Source: an uncultured Marinilabiliaceae bacterium (GTDB lineage Bacteria; Bacteroidota; Bacteroidia; Bacteroidales; Marinilabiliaceae). From it: a stretch of 18,363 nt of DNA. Below the pieces are notes generated by a model, which saw nothing but the letters and a program-made list of their open reading frames with translations, did not search any database and was not told the origin of the DNA. This document shows positions 6,280 through 15,572 of the stretch, in pieces; the stretch's first letter is position 1; each line of letters opens with the position of its first letter. A program made the position numbers and the translations under genes. The stretch covers positions 1-18,363 of the forward strand of contig CAJONN010000011.1 in NCBI GenBank assembly GCA_905235955.1, in the 5' to 3' direction.

Positions 6280-9200
6280 ATGAAACACCCCATAATCAAA
6301 GCCGCCTGCACAGCCATAGCATTTGTAGCTATAGGCATAGCAGCACTCACACACACCACGCAAAGTGAAGCTCAGAGCACCGATTTTAGCTCTGACCCTG
6401 AAGAATTTGTGAGGCAAATGGACGACATATTCAAGCTCTCGCAAGACAAAAAAGCAGCCAAAGAGTTTATACAATCGCTTAGGCTCTTTATGCAAGCACC
6501 ACAAACTGATGAGAGCCGAAAACAACAACTGATAGCCGACTGCAACCTACTGAAGAAGAAAAAAGCCAGAGCATACCCAGACTATCATACACTCATCAGC
6601 CTCATAATGACATTGAGCACTGACAATGCAAAAATAGCCGACAACAACTACAACGTGTGGCACAACGTGTTGAGCGAAAAACTGCGAGGCAAAGGCATAA
6701 GCCTGCAAAAAATACAAACTTACATCAGCCAAACCAACGCCTATATAGAAACAGGTGCTGTAGCCAAATCAAACTCAGCACTATGGAAAACTGATGCAAC
6801 TAACGTAACATTTTCGAGTGAAGGAACCAAATTGTTTATAAAAATACCTCGTTCGCGTATTGTTTGCTGTGCACAAGGCGATAGTATCGACATAATAGAG
6901 ACACAAGGTATAGTAGATTTTGACGGCAAAACATTTGTAGGCGAGAGCGGTGTTATAACATGGGAACGTTGCGACCTGCCACGCGAAAAAACGCATGCAG
7001 AATTTGGCGCATACAACATAGATATGTCGAAAAGCTTTTTCGAAATTGACAGTGTCAAATTTACTAATACCGACTATTTTAGCTATCCACTTTATGGTAG
7101 AATAGAGCACAAAGTAGTGCCACGCAAAAGCACATTAGGGCAAACCTATCCAAAATTCTTCACCAAAGACGATCAACGACGCGAAGTAAAAGGCATCTTC
7201 CCCAACATAGACTACGAAGGTGGTTTTTCACAAATAGGTAGGCGATTTCAGGGTAGCGGTACGCCACAAAATCCGGCCGTCTTGACAGTATATCAAAGAG
7301 ATACAGCATTCATCACCGCACGTGCACTTAGCTTTGCATTGTATCCTGACAAAATAGAAAGTTCTGACACAAAAATAAACATTGCACTCGGAGAAGGCGA
7401 AATACGCCATCCCGGACTGCGTTTCCGCTACGACGACAAAAGCAAAGAAATATCGCTACTCAGAAATGGCGAAGGCATGGAAAAGAGCAACTACTTTGAC
7501 ACATATCACATGGTAACATTTGACGTAGAGCAAATAAAATGGAAAATAGGCTCTAAAGATATGAACCTTGGTATGGTTGAAGGTGCAAGTAGAGGCTTGG
7601 CAATGTTTGAATCAATAGACTATTACAGGCAAGAAGAATACAATGAAATACAAGGAATGGAAATGACACACCCGTTCCAAAACATCAAAGACTTCTATCG
7701 CTACAATGGTGGCTATTCGTTTGACGTAACTGCCTATGCACAATTTATAAATAAAGACATATCGCAAGTAAGGCAGCAAATGATACAATATTCGTATGAC
7801 AACTTTATAGATTACGATGAAGCTACTGACGAAGTAACGCCCACACAGCGCCTCTTCAACTACCTCGACAACCGCCTCGCCGAAGCTGAAGCTGCTGACC
7901 CTCGCAAACGCAACAATCCAAGCCTCAAAAATCCGCGTTTGGCAGATATTGACTACGACGTAATGATATTTGAAAGCCAAACAACAGAATACGACAAAGA
8001 GGTGCATGGCGTACAACCCAATGGCACAATAGATCTCAACAACTACGACATAAAACTCAATGGCGTATCAGGCATAGCCATATCAGAATATCAAAACGTA
8101 GCCTTCTACCCTGATAGCGGTAGAATATTCTTGAAGAAAAATCGCGACTTCCAATTCAATGGCAAAGTACAAGCCGGCATGGTAGAGCTAAAAGGTAAAG
8201 ACTTCTACTTCTCATACAACGACTACAACATAGTGCTTGACCGCATAGAGTCGTTGAATATGCAAGTGCTTACCAACGAACTCGACCCATACGGTATGCC
8301 AGTGAAAGTGCCAATAGACAACACCATTCATGACCTTACCGGATATTTGCAAATAGACATGCCAAACAACAAAAGTGGCTTGCGTGGCAGAGATCCTAAA
8401 TACCCAGAACTTACATCAACCAAAGAGTCATATATATACTACGATGCTGACCATATACAAGACGGACAATATGCACGCGACAAATTTTACTACACAGTCG
8501 ACCCGTTTGTATTCAACGACATCAACAACATCAAATACTCCAACACCAAATTTGATGGCGTGCTCACATCAGGCATCATGCCTGACATACGCCACGAACT
8601 CGTTATACGCCCTGAAGACAATTCGCTCGGCTTCGTAACTCAAACACCTGAAGAGGGTTATCAGATATATGACAACAGAGCACTGCTTAAAGCAACCATT
8701 GACCTTTCGAATGCCGGCCTTAGAGGTGGTGGCGACTTACACTATCTGACCTCAGTAGCAACAAGCAACGATTTTACCTTCTTGCCCGATATGGCTCTTG
8801 GCAATACGCAAAACTTCAGCGTAGAAGAGACCACTACCGGCGTAGTATATCCGGGTGTGCAAATAGGCACTGAGCAGCAGATAACCGACGAGCGCGGACT
8901 GATGAGAACAGGTGAAACCGAACTCGAGTTTTACCCATTGGAGGATAAACTCAACGTATACAATACAGTTGGCAAATTCAGAATGTTCCCAAGCAAAAAA
9001 GTAGAAGGCAGATACGACTGTTTGCTCGATGGCGGACTGTCAGTTACGCCTCAGGGTATGCACGGACTTGGCGAAGCACAATTGCCATTTGGCGCCAAAC
9101 TTGAAGCCTCGATAATGGATTTTACTGACCATTCGTTTACCACAGATAGTACATATTTTGCACAATATCGCCAACTCGGAAATGGCGAAAACGAACTCGT

Positions 9201-11241
9201 ATCAGATGGTTTGCGCCGCGACATAGCACGCGTTGCTGACAATAAATTCTATGACCGCATATACTCAGCCACCAAAAGCAGAGTGCCATACGAAACCAAC
9301 GATGCACTTACCGAAATGGAGACATTTATAAAGATAAGGCACGATTATGCTGCAGAAATGCAAACCGAAATAGATTCAAAATGTATGGTGTCTACCATCG
9401 ACTTCAACGAACGTATTGGTAAATTTTCATACAAAAGTGCTGAAGGCGGTGAGAAAAAATACAACACCATCAAATTCAAAACATGGGTAAAAGAGTTTAC
9501 GTGGGATATGGAGCGCAATGAGCAAACCATTGGTAGACATGGTGCTGACCCGGGTTTGAAGTTTGAATGTATGAAGAGTGAACGCGAAAAAGTTGACCCA
9601 CTCACATTCAACGTGCCATACGCCATCTACAACGCTTCGACCAACGAAATGCACTGCGAAGAGGTGAAGTTTGTAAACTGTGCCGATGCTAAGATAAACT
9701 TGGCAGAAGACGGACAAATGATTATTCGCTCAACCAACGACCGCCACACCATAGCTATCGACCCACTGAAAAATACCAAAATAGACATCAAAAACGACAC
9801 TACATATCATCAAATATACAATGCTCGTTCGGTGATAAAAGGTGCGGTAGAGTATACAGCCATAGGCGACTACGACTTCTACAACAAAGAAAAAGTGAAA
9901 TATACCATCTTTATGGATTCTATCTTTACTCGCAAAGAAGAGATGGTCGATTCGCTTGGCAAGAAAAATACCATATTTGTTACCAACGCCATTGGCAGAA
10001 ACACCGAAGATATCAACTTCGACCGCCATTTTGCCTTCAAAGGCGAGGTGCACATCAAAGGTTGGAGACAACTGCTTGAGTGGGACGGCGGTGTGCGTAT
10101 GATACATGATGCTCCGCAAGGACCAAAGGGCTATACATATTTTACATCGATTATCAACCCAGAGAAAGTAGAAATACCAATAGGCGAAAAACTACTTGTA
10201 TACAAAGCTGATCCGAAGCAACGTCATCAGATATACAAAGACTTCTTCATACGCCACGATAGTACACATGTATATAGCTCATTTACTGAAGTGCGCAAAG
10301 ATAATTCAGACATATCAATAGTGTCGAGCAACGGTATATTGTTCTACAACAACATATTTGAACGCTTTGACATAACAAGCAAACAGAAGCGAGAAAAGAT
10401 AGATGCTCGTGGTTCGCTTATAAGCTTCTTGCCACCAGAAAACGCCATAACAGGCTTTGGCGAACTCAAACTTGGTATAAGCGAAATGATGGGCAACAAA
10501 GCTCCGTTTGTGATAACATCGGCTGGTAATATACGTGATGATCGCACTACCAACACTCAGACTGTCAATGCGTTGATGAATATCAACTTCCCATTCTCGC
10601 CTGAGTTGGCAACTATGATATACCAAAAAATATTGGGCACATCAGCACCTTTGTGTGATACAGCCAATCATAAATACGAAGCACGTTTGCTTGAGCTATA
10701 TGACACTACGGGAGTAAAGGAGATAAAAGCTATGCGCTGGACAGGTCTTGACTCCAAGAAACAACTATTGCCTACAAGTGGCAACCTATTTACCTTTGAT
10801 AATGTTGAACTTACATGGCTCACAACCGAGAAGGCCTACATTTGCGATGCTGATGTAAATCTGATGATGATGCACGGACGCAACGTCAACAAAAAAATGC
10901 ACCTTACGGCTGAGCTAATAGCAAGCAATAGAACGGTAGGTTTGGTGCCACGCATTTTTATGAAGCTAAGTACTGACGATGGTTATTGGCTATATATCAA
11001 TTTGTTGCATTATCCAACAACGAAAAAATGGGTGCTCAATATGCGCAGTTCTGATGAAGAATTCAACGAATATTTGGCGCAAAACCCAGTCAGAAGTAGC
11101 GGCGGCTACAACTGCATCAGAGTGGATGAAAACGACAAGAAGTTTATGGCCTTTATGAACAACTTCAACGCTCAGGCATTGCTCAAAGGTGAAGCAACGG
11201 GTGTAAATATTGAAGAAGACGATGAAGGAGAGGAAAACTAA
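6280..11241 (+). CDS. Very large exported protein of unknown function
   Basis: From ATG 6280 the protein has about 1653 residues. A TTG two codons upstream (6274) would also be in frame but is less likely. Residues 1-32 are a signal peptide with a hydrophobic core (about 8-24) and a probable signal peptidase I site in SEA-QS; no lipobox is present. Residues 33-165 are helical and charged. The rest is mostly short amphipathic beta strands separated by turns, with many Tyr, Asp and Asn residues and no transmembrane helices. The segment after about residue 165 recalls OstA/LptA-like beta-jellyroll or beta-taco strands, but this is an impression only. The C-terminus is acidic (GVNIEEDDEGEEN) and lacks the type IX secretion sorting domain I would expect. 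It is the last gene of its block. A periplasmic or outer-membrane-linked structural role is plausible, not shown. Confidence 0.8.
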   Translation: MKHPIIKAACTAIAFVAIGIAALTHTTQSEAQSTDFSSDPEEFVRQMDDIFKLSQDKKAAKEFIQSLRLFMQAPQTDESRKQQLIADCNLLKKKKARAYPDYHTLISLIMTLSTDNAKIADNNYNVWHNVLSEKLRGKGISLQKIQTYISQTNAYIETGAVAKSNSALWKTDATNVTFSSEGTKLFIKIPRSRIVCCAQGDSIDIIETQGIVDFDGKTFVGESGVITWERCDLPREKTHAEFGAYNIDMSKSFFEIDSVKFTNTDYFSYPLYGRIEHKVVPRKSTLGQTYPKFFTKDDQRREVKGIFPNIDYEGGFSQIGRRFQGSGTPQNPAVLTVYQRDTAFITARALSFALYPDKIESSDTKINIALGEGEIRHPGLRFRYDDKSKEISLLRNGEGMEKSNYFDTYHMVTFDVEQIKWKIGSKDMNLGMVEGASRGLAMFESIDYYRQEEYNEIQGMEMTHPFQNIKDFYRYNGGYSFDVTAYAQFINKDISQVRQQMIQYSYDNFIDYDEATDEVTPTQRLFNYLDNRLAEAEAADPRKRNNPSLKNPRLADIDYDVMIFESQTTEYDKEVHGVQPNGTIDLNNYDIKLNGVSGIAISEYQNVAFYPDSGRIFLKKNRDFQFNGKVQAGMVELKGKDFYFSYNDYNIVLDRIESLNMQVLTNELDPYGMPVKVPIDNTIHDLTGYLQIDMPNNKSGLRGRDPKYPELTSTKESYIYYDADHIQDGQYARDKFYYTVDPFVFNDINNIKYSNTKFDGVLTSGIMPDIRHELVIRPEDNSLGFVTQTPEEGYQIYDNRALLKATIDLSNAGLRGGGDLHYLTSVATSNDFTFLPDMALGNTQNFSVEETTTGVVYPGVQIGTEQQITDERGLMRTGETELEFYPLEDKLNVYNTVGKFRMFPSKKVEGRYDCLLDGGLSVTPQGMHGLGEAQLPFGAKLEASIMDFTDHSFTTDSTYFAQYRQLGNGENELVSDGLRRDIARVADNKFYDRIYSATKSRVPYETNDALTEMETFIKIRHDYAAEMQTEIDSKCMVSTIDFNERIGKFSYKSAEGGEKKYNTIKFKTWVKEFTWDMERNEQTIGRHGADPGLKFECMKSEREKVDPLTFNVPYAIYNASTNEMHCEEVKFVNCADAKINLAEDGQMIIRSTNDRHTIAIDPLKNTKIDIKNDTTYHQIYNARSVIKGAVEYTAIGDYDFYNKEKVKYTIFMDSIFTRKEEMVDSLGKKNTIFVTNAIGRNTEDINFDRHFAFKGEVHIKGWRQLLEWDGGVRMIHDAPQGPKGYTYFTSIINPEKVEIPIGEKLLVYKADPKQRHQIYKDFFIRHDSTHVYSSFTEVRKDNSDISIVSSNGILFYNNIFERFDITSKQKREKIDARGSLISFLPPENAITGFGELKLGISEMMGNKAPFVITSAGNIRDDRTTNTQTVNALMNINFPFSPELATMIYQKILGTSAPLCDTANHKYEARLLELYDTTGVKEIKAMRWTGLDSKKQLLPTSGNLFTFDNVELTWLTTEKAYICDADVNLMMMHGRNVNKKMHLTAELIASNRTVGLVPRIFMKLSTDDGYWLYINLLHYPTTKKWVLNMRSSDEEFNEYLAQNPVRSSGGYNCIRVDENDKKFMAFMNNFNAQALLKGEATGVNIEEDDEGEEN

Positions 11242-11253
11242 AACAAAATAACA

Positions 11254-11311
11254 CATCAATCGGCAGAGGGCAACGGAGCACAATAGTTCTGTTGCCCTCT
11301 GTAGATTGATG
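11254..11311. repeat. 21-bp near-perfect inverted repeat, possible terminator
   Basis: The arm at 11254-11274 pairs with 11291-11311. There is one mismatch and one G-T pair near the middle, and the loop has 16 bases. The core GCAGAGGGCAAC / GTTGCCCTCTGT is uninterrupted apart from the G-T end. It begins 13 bases after the stop of the giant exported protein gene. The following bases are AGGTTGAAAA, so there is no T-tract on the plus strand. It may still stop or slow transcription, protect the mRNA 3' end, or be a dispersed repeat. Confidence 0.6.
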
Positions 11312-11357
11312 AGGTTGAAAAATGAGTACAATATCGTTTGGGAAATAGTACAAAAAG

Positions 11358-11375
11358 TTTAGAAATACTTCTAAA
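11358..11375. repeat. Short palindrome upstream of the LysM gene
   Basis: TTTAGAA (11358-11364) and TTCTAAA (11369-11375) form a perfect 7-bp inverted repeat around ATAC. It lies about 50 bases upstream of the -7 box at 11424. It could be an operator or a chance A/T palindrome. Six T residues at 11385-11390 are too far away for a standard terminator. Confidence 0.3.
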
Positions 11376-11423
11376 ATATAGGTGCTTTTTTCTGTTGATA
11401 GAAAAAGTACGCTGAAAAATCAG

Positions 11424-11431
11424 TAATTTTG
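11424..11431 (+). promoter_or_regulatory. Bacteroidetes -7 promoter box for the LysM gene
   Basis: TAATTTTG fits the TAnnTTTG -7 consensus exactly. No good TTTG -33 box lies at the usual spacing; the nearest TTG (11395-11397) is about 26 bases away. Transcription would start near 11436-11438, giving a leader of about 24 nt before ATG 11461. This argues against the in-frame TTG at 11440 as the start codon. Confidence 0.6.
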
Positions 11432-11460
11432 CACCCATATTGTACAGAAAATATACTTCG

Positions 11461-13620
11461 ATGGGGAAATGTTTTTGTGAATTGTTGGCTGCTATGTCGC
11501 TCACATTCGTCTCGGTAGTAGCTATGGGACAGCAAATAGTTACAGAAAACGGACGAACATATAAGTTATATGTAGTAGAAAAAGGCGATGGCCTATATCG
11601 TTTGGGCATCAATAATGGAGTAACTCAGGAAGAGATTATTGCTGCCAATCCGGAACTTAAAGAAAAAGGAATGGTGGTTGGTATGACCATCAGAATACCC
11701 GTTGCCAATGCTCAGTCCACTGCTAGCAATGCAGTGCACGTGGTAGCAAAAGGTGAAACAGCCTATTCTATTGCCAAACAATATGGTCTTACACTTACCG
11801 AACTCTATAATCTCAATCCATCGGCAATGGCTGGCGTGTCAGAAGGGCAAGTGCTGAAGGTGGTACCTGATGGCAACAAATCGTCAGAGTATAGATTGCA
11901 CATTGTTCAGCAAGGCGAAACACTTTATAGCATTGGAGCAAAATATGGCGTAAAGGCATCAGATATAGCTGAAGCTAACCCCGTACTCGACATCAATGCT
12001 ATTGCTGTTGGCACAGTTGTGCGCATACCTCATACAGATATTCCGTCAGAAGACGACAACTTTATTTATCATAGAGTTGCAGCAGGCGAAACACTTTATT
12101 CTATTACAGCTCGCTACAATGTTGCTCAAGACAAAATAACCGATGCCAATGCCAACATCAATTGGCAAATGCTTCAGGTAGGACAAATTGTAGCTGTGCC
12201 TAAAGTCAATGCATATAGTCAGACCTATTTATCGCACGAAGTGAAGAAAAAAGAGACACTATATAGCATCACCAAACAATATGAAATATCGGCTGAGCAG
12301 CTATCTGAAGCCAATCCGGGCATCAATGTATATGCTCTGAAACGCGGTCAGCTATTGCGCATCCCAAAACGCGAAAGTGCTCAAAATAGTTCGCCAGCTA
12401 CGGTCAATCCGCAATATATTGGTTCGCAGTCTGACGTGGTAAACACAGTTGCTTACAATTACAATAGCCTTGGCAAACCTACACTCAATGTGGCAGTTAT
12501 GCTTCCGTTTGACGCTGAAAATGAACTTTATCGTTTGCGCCAAGCACGTCAGAATAATTCTGAAATAAATTTCAAGACCTATCGTTATTTAGAGTTTTAT
12601 CAGGGCGTTAGAATGGCAGCTGACACGCTATATAGTTTGGGCACCAACATCAAGTTGCACGTCTACGACACAAGCAACAAAATGACTTTAGCTACCATTA
12701 GTCAGTTTACATCGCCCAATATCGACCTTATCATAGGTCCTGCCAAAAAAGATGAAATGCACAACGTAGCTATTATGGCCAAAGCCAACCACATACCTAT
12801 GGTGTTGCCATTTTCACAGATGGATAGTACTATCAACGAAAATCCGTATCTGTTCCAAGCAAGCGTTATCGATACACTCACAAGCAGCGTTATTGACGAC
12901 CGTATAATAGCCGACTGTGTGGGTAAAAATGTAGTTTTGCTTACTTGCGTTACAAAGAGCAAAGCCGACGTAGCACGATACGAGCATATGCGCCAACAGT
13001 GTCAACAACTTGGCATTAAATATGAGCAAATAACATACGATGCTTCAAAGAGTGAGAGATTGCGTTCGATGCTTAGCACCGAAAAAGAAAATGTACTATT
13101 GTTGCCCACCGTGTCAGAGGCGCAAGTAAATAGCATATTGGTGGCTGTAGCAAGTGCTATCGACCAAAAGAAAGATGCCAAAGTATCGCTCTATGGCATG
13201 GGCGAGTGGCTCACATTCCAAACCATAGAAGTTGAGGTGTTTCACAAGCTCAACACAACTATCTACACCACCTTTGCCATCGACTACAACAACACTTCGA
13301 CGCAGAAAATAATGCAGAAATATCGTCGCGAATATTTTGCTGAGCCTGTAGCCTTTACACCATATTTCCAGAAAAATAAAGGTATGTCGGGCTATAGCGA
13401 ATATGCACTTTGGGGCTATGATATAGCTATGCAATTTATCACAGCACTGCGCGAAAAAGGACCTGACCTCATTCGTAGCATCAACGATGTAAAAGTAGGT
13501 TTGGCACAGTCTAACTTCAAATTCTCAAAATTGTCAAATTGGGGCGGACAAATAAATGTAGGTCTCAAGAAGATAACTTTTGCACCAGACAACAGTGTAA
13601 CAGTAAGTAACATAGAATAA
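11461..13620 (+). CDS. Five-LysM protein with PBP1-like C-terminal domain
   Basis: Counted from ATG 11461 the protein has 719 residues. Residues 1-23 form a signal peptide (hydrophobic 8-22, likely cut AMG-QQ); Cys4 and Cys6 lie before the core, so it is not a lipoprotein. Five LysM modules follow at about 35-80, 93-140, 145-192, 202-248 and 258-304. They share the pattern V..GET.YSI...Y.V....I...NP....L..GQ...IP; the first is the most divergent (GDGLYRLG). LysM binds N-acetylglucosamine glycans, here presumably peptidoglycan. A linker rich in Ser, Asn and Gln leads to residues 342-719, an alpha/beta region opening NVAVMLPFD that resembles type I periplasmic binding proteins. No hydrolase motif is visible, so a binding or regulatory role in the cell wall is inferred. 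The stop lies 2 bases before the ABC-F gene. An in-frame TTG at 11440 is disfavoured by the promoter position. Confidence 0.85.
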   Translation: MGKCFCELLAAMSLTFVSVVAMGQQIVTENGRTYKLYVVEKGDGLYRLGINNGVTQEEIIAANPELKEKGMVVGMTIRIPVANAQSTASNAVHVVAKGETAYSIAKQYGLTLTELYNLNPSAMAGVSEGQVLKVVPDGNKSSEYRLHIVQQGETLYSIGAKYGVKASDIAEANPVLDINAIAVGTVVRIPHTDIPSEDDNFIYHRVAAGETLYSITARYNVAQDKITDANANINWQMLQVGQIVAVPKVNAYSQTYLSHEVKKKETLYSITKQYEISAEQLSEANPGINVYALKRGQLLRIPKRESAQNSSPATVNPQYIGSQSDVVNTVAYNYNSLGKPTLNVAVMLPFDAENELYRLRQARQNNSEINFKTYRYLEFYQGVRMAADTLYSLGTNIKLHVYDTSNKMTLATISQFTSPNIDLIIGPAKKDEMHNVAIMAKANHIPMVLPFSQMDSTINENPYLFQASVIDTLTSSVIDDRIIADCVGKNVVLLTCVTKSKADVARYEHMRQQCQQLGIKYEQITYDASKSERLRSMLSTEKENVLLLPTVSEAQVNSILVAVASAIDQKKDAKVSLYGMGEWLTFQTIEVEVFHKLNTTIYTTFAIDYNNTSTQKIMQKYRREYFAEPVAFTPYFQKNKGMSGYSEYALWGYDIAMQFITALREKGPDLIRSINDVKVGLAQSNFKFSKLSNWGGQINVGLKKITFAPDNSVTVSNIE

Positions 13621-13622
13621 CC

Positions 13623-15566
13623 ATGATTGCAGTCAACGGACTTACGGTTGAATTTGGCGGTTTTCGCCTATTTGAAAACATTACATACAACATAGCTCCC
13701 AAAGATAGGGTAGGCTTGGCAGGTAAAAATGGTGCTGGCAAGTCGACAATGCTAAAGATAATAGCCGGATTGCAGCAACCAACATCTGGCACAGTGAGCC
13801 GTCCAAAAGGCTACCGAATAGGCTATTTGCCTCAGCACATGACGCACGACAATAGCAGAACAGTGTTTGAAGAAGCTGAACTTGCTTTTGGCGAGATAAA
13901 AACAATGCAGGCCGAACTTGAAGCCATGCAAAACGAACTCGCTACACGCACCGACTATGAGAGCCAAGAGTATACCGACTTCCTGACCGAACTTACTGAC
14001 AAAACCGAACGTCTAAGCATGCTTGGCGCAAGCAACTACGTGGCCGAAATAGAAACCACGCTCAAAGGACTTGGCTTTGAACGCACCGACTTCAATCGCA
14101 ATACAGGTGAATTTTCGGGCGGATGGCGTATGCGCATAGAACTAGCAAAAATATTGCTCTCGCGCCCCGACATCTTCCTCCTCGACGAACCTACCAACCA
14201 CCTCGACATAGAGTCGATACAATGGCTCGAAGATTTCTTGAAAGGATATAGTGGTGCCGTTGTTGTCATCTCTCACGACAAAGCCTTTCTTGACCATGTT
14301 ACAACACGCACCATAGAGATAGTGCTTGGTAAGATATACGACTACAAAGCCAACTATTCCAAATATTTAGAATTGCGTCAGGAGCGTTTTCAGCAACAAC
14401 TCAATGCCTATCGGAATCAGCAAAAAATGATAGAAGACACTGAGAAATTTATCGAACGCTTCAGATACAAAGCTACTAAAGCTGTGCAAGTGCAAAGCCG
14501 AATAAAGCAACTTGACAAAATAGAACGCATAGAAATTGACGAGTTCGACACCTCAGCACTCAATATCAAATTTCCGCCAGCACCTCATTCGGGCGCTATC
14601 ACAGTGCGAGGCAAGGGCGTTACCAAAGCTTTTGGCGACCATGTAGTGCTCGAGAATGTAGATTTTGAAGTAGCCAGAGGCGAAAAAGTGGCATTTGTGG
14701 GGCGCAATGGCGAAGGCAAAACAACCATGGCGCGTATGATAATGCAAGAGATAGAACACAAAGGTGAAATAGTGCTCGGACATGGAGTAAAGATAGGTTA
14801 TTTTGCACAAAATCAGGCTGATAAACTTTCGCCCGATGATACCGTATTCGACACAATAGACAAAGTTGCAGTAGGCGAAATTCGCACCAAAATACGCGAT
14901 ATATTGGGCGCATTTATGTTTTCGGGCGAAGATATCGACAAAAAAGTATCGGTGCTTTCAGGTGGCGAACGCACACGCTTAGCTATGATACGTCTATTGC
15001 TCGAACCTGTCAACCTCCTTGTGCTCGACGAACCTACCAACCACCTCGATATACGTTCAAAAGAGATGCTGAAAAAAGCCATTGCTGACTTTGATGGCAC
15101 AGTGATAGTGGTGAGTCACGACCGCGAATTTCTTGACGGACTCGTAGCCAAAGTATACGAATTCCGCAACAAGAAGATGAAAGAGCATTTGGGTGGCATA
15201 TACGACTTCTTGAAAGAACGCAAACTTGAGAATTTGCGCGAACTCGAACAAAAAAATACAACATCAGTTCCTCAGAAATCGCAACCCATAGCACCAAAAG
15301 AAGAGCCTAAGGTGAAGCTATCGTATGAAGAACAGAAAGAGCTAAGCCGAAAACGTAGCAAAGCCGAGCGAGCAGTAAAAGATGTTGAGGCTAAAATAGA
15401 GAAACTTGAGCAAGAAATAGCTGATATAGAGCAACGTATGGCCAATTGCTCCAACGAACAAGCTATGGAGTTATCAGAGCAATATAACAAGCTAAGTGCC
15501 ACCCTCGAAGCTGAGATGAAGCATTGGGAAGAGGCTCAAAACGAATTAGAACAGATTAATAATTAA
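13623..15566 (+). CDS. ABC-F family ATPase (translation factor, Uup/EttA type)
   Basis: ABC-F proteins are soluble, twin-ATPase ribosome factors that act at the E site and adjust P-site tRNA. This one has 647 residues and no membrane segments. Domain one has Walker A G34-T42 (GKNGAGKST), signature FSGGW near 164-168, Walker B with LLDEPTNHLD near 185-194 and switch SHD at 217-219. The linker at about 240-300 is rich in Lys, Arg and Gln, as expected for the arm that contacts tRNA. Domain two has GRNGEGKTT near 360-368, LSGGERTR near 445-452 and VLDEPTNHLD near 467-476. Residues 570-645 form a charged coiled coil, as in Uup-like members. The gene starts 2 bases after the LysM gene and ends 6 bases before rlmB. 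A housekeeping translation role is more likely than antibiotic resistance, but the sequence alone cannot exclude the latter. Confidence 0.92.
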   Translation: MIAVNGLTVEFGGFRLFENITYNIAPKDRVGLAGKNGAGKSTMLKIIAGLQQPTSGTVSRPKGYRIGYLPQHMTHDNSRTVFEEAELAFGEIKTMQAELEAMQNELATRTDYESQEYTDFLTELTDKTERLSMLGASNYVAEIETTLKGLGFERTDFNRNTGEFSGGWRMRIELAKILLSRPDIFLLDEPTNHLDIESIQWLEDFLKGYSGAVVVISHDKAFLDHVTTRTIEIVLGKIYDYKANYSKYLELRQERFQQQLNAYRNQQKMIEDTEKFIERFRYKATKAVQVQSRIKQLDKIERIEIDEFDTSALNIKFPPAPHSGAITVRGKGVTKAFGDHVVLENVDFEVARGEKVAFVGRNGEGKTTMARMIMQEIEHKGEIVLGHGVKIGYFAQNQADKLSPDDTVFDTIDKVAVGEIRTKIRDILGAFMFSGEDIDKKVSVLSGGERTRLAMIRLLLEPVNLLVLDEPTNHLDIRSKEMLKKAIADFDGTVIVVSHDREFLDGLVAKVYEFRNKKMKEHLGGIYDFLKERKLENLRELEQKNTTSVPQKSQPIAPKEEPKVKLSYEEQKELSRKRSKAERAVKDVEAKIEKLEQEIADIEQRMANCSNEQAMELSEQYNKLSATLEAEMKHWEEAQNELEQINN

Positions 15567-15572
15567 GCATTT

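Noticed and set aside
8375..8638. Open frame of 87 codons on the plus strand within the giant gene
   Set aside because: It is Thr/Ser/Asn-rich as expected of a shifted reading of that gene, with no signal or domain.
13623..15566. Antibiotic-resistance ABC-F gene
   Set aside because: The long coiled-coil C-terminus and placement between housekeeping genes fit a general translation factor better; nothing indicates mobility.
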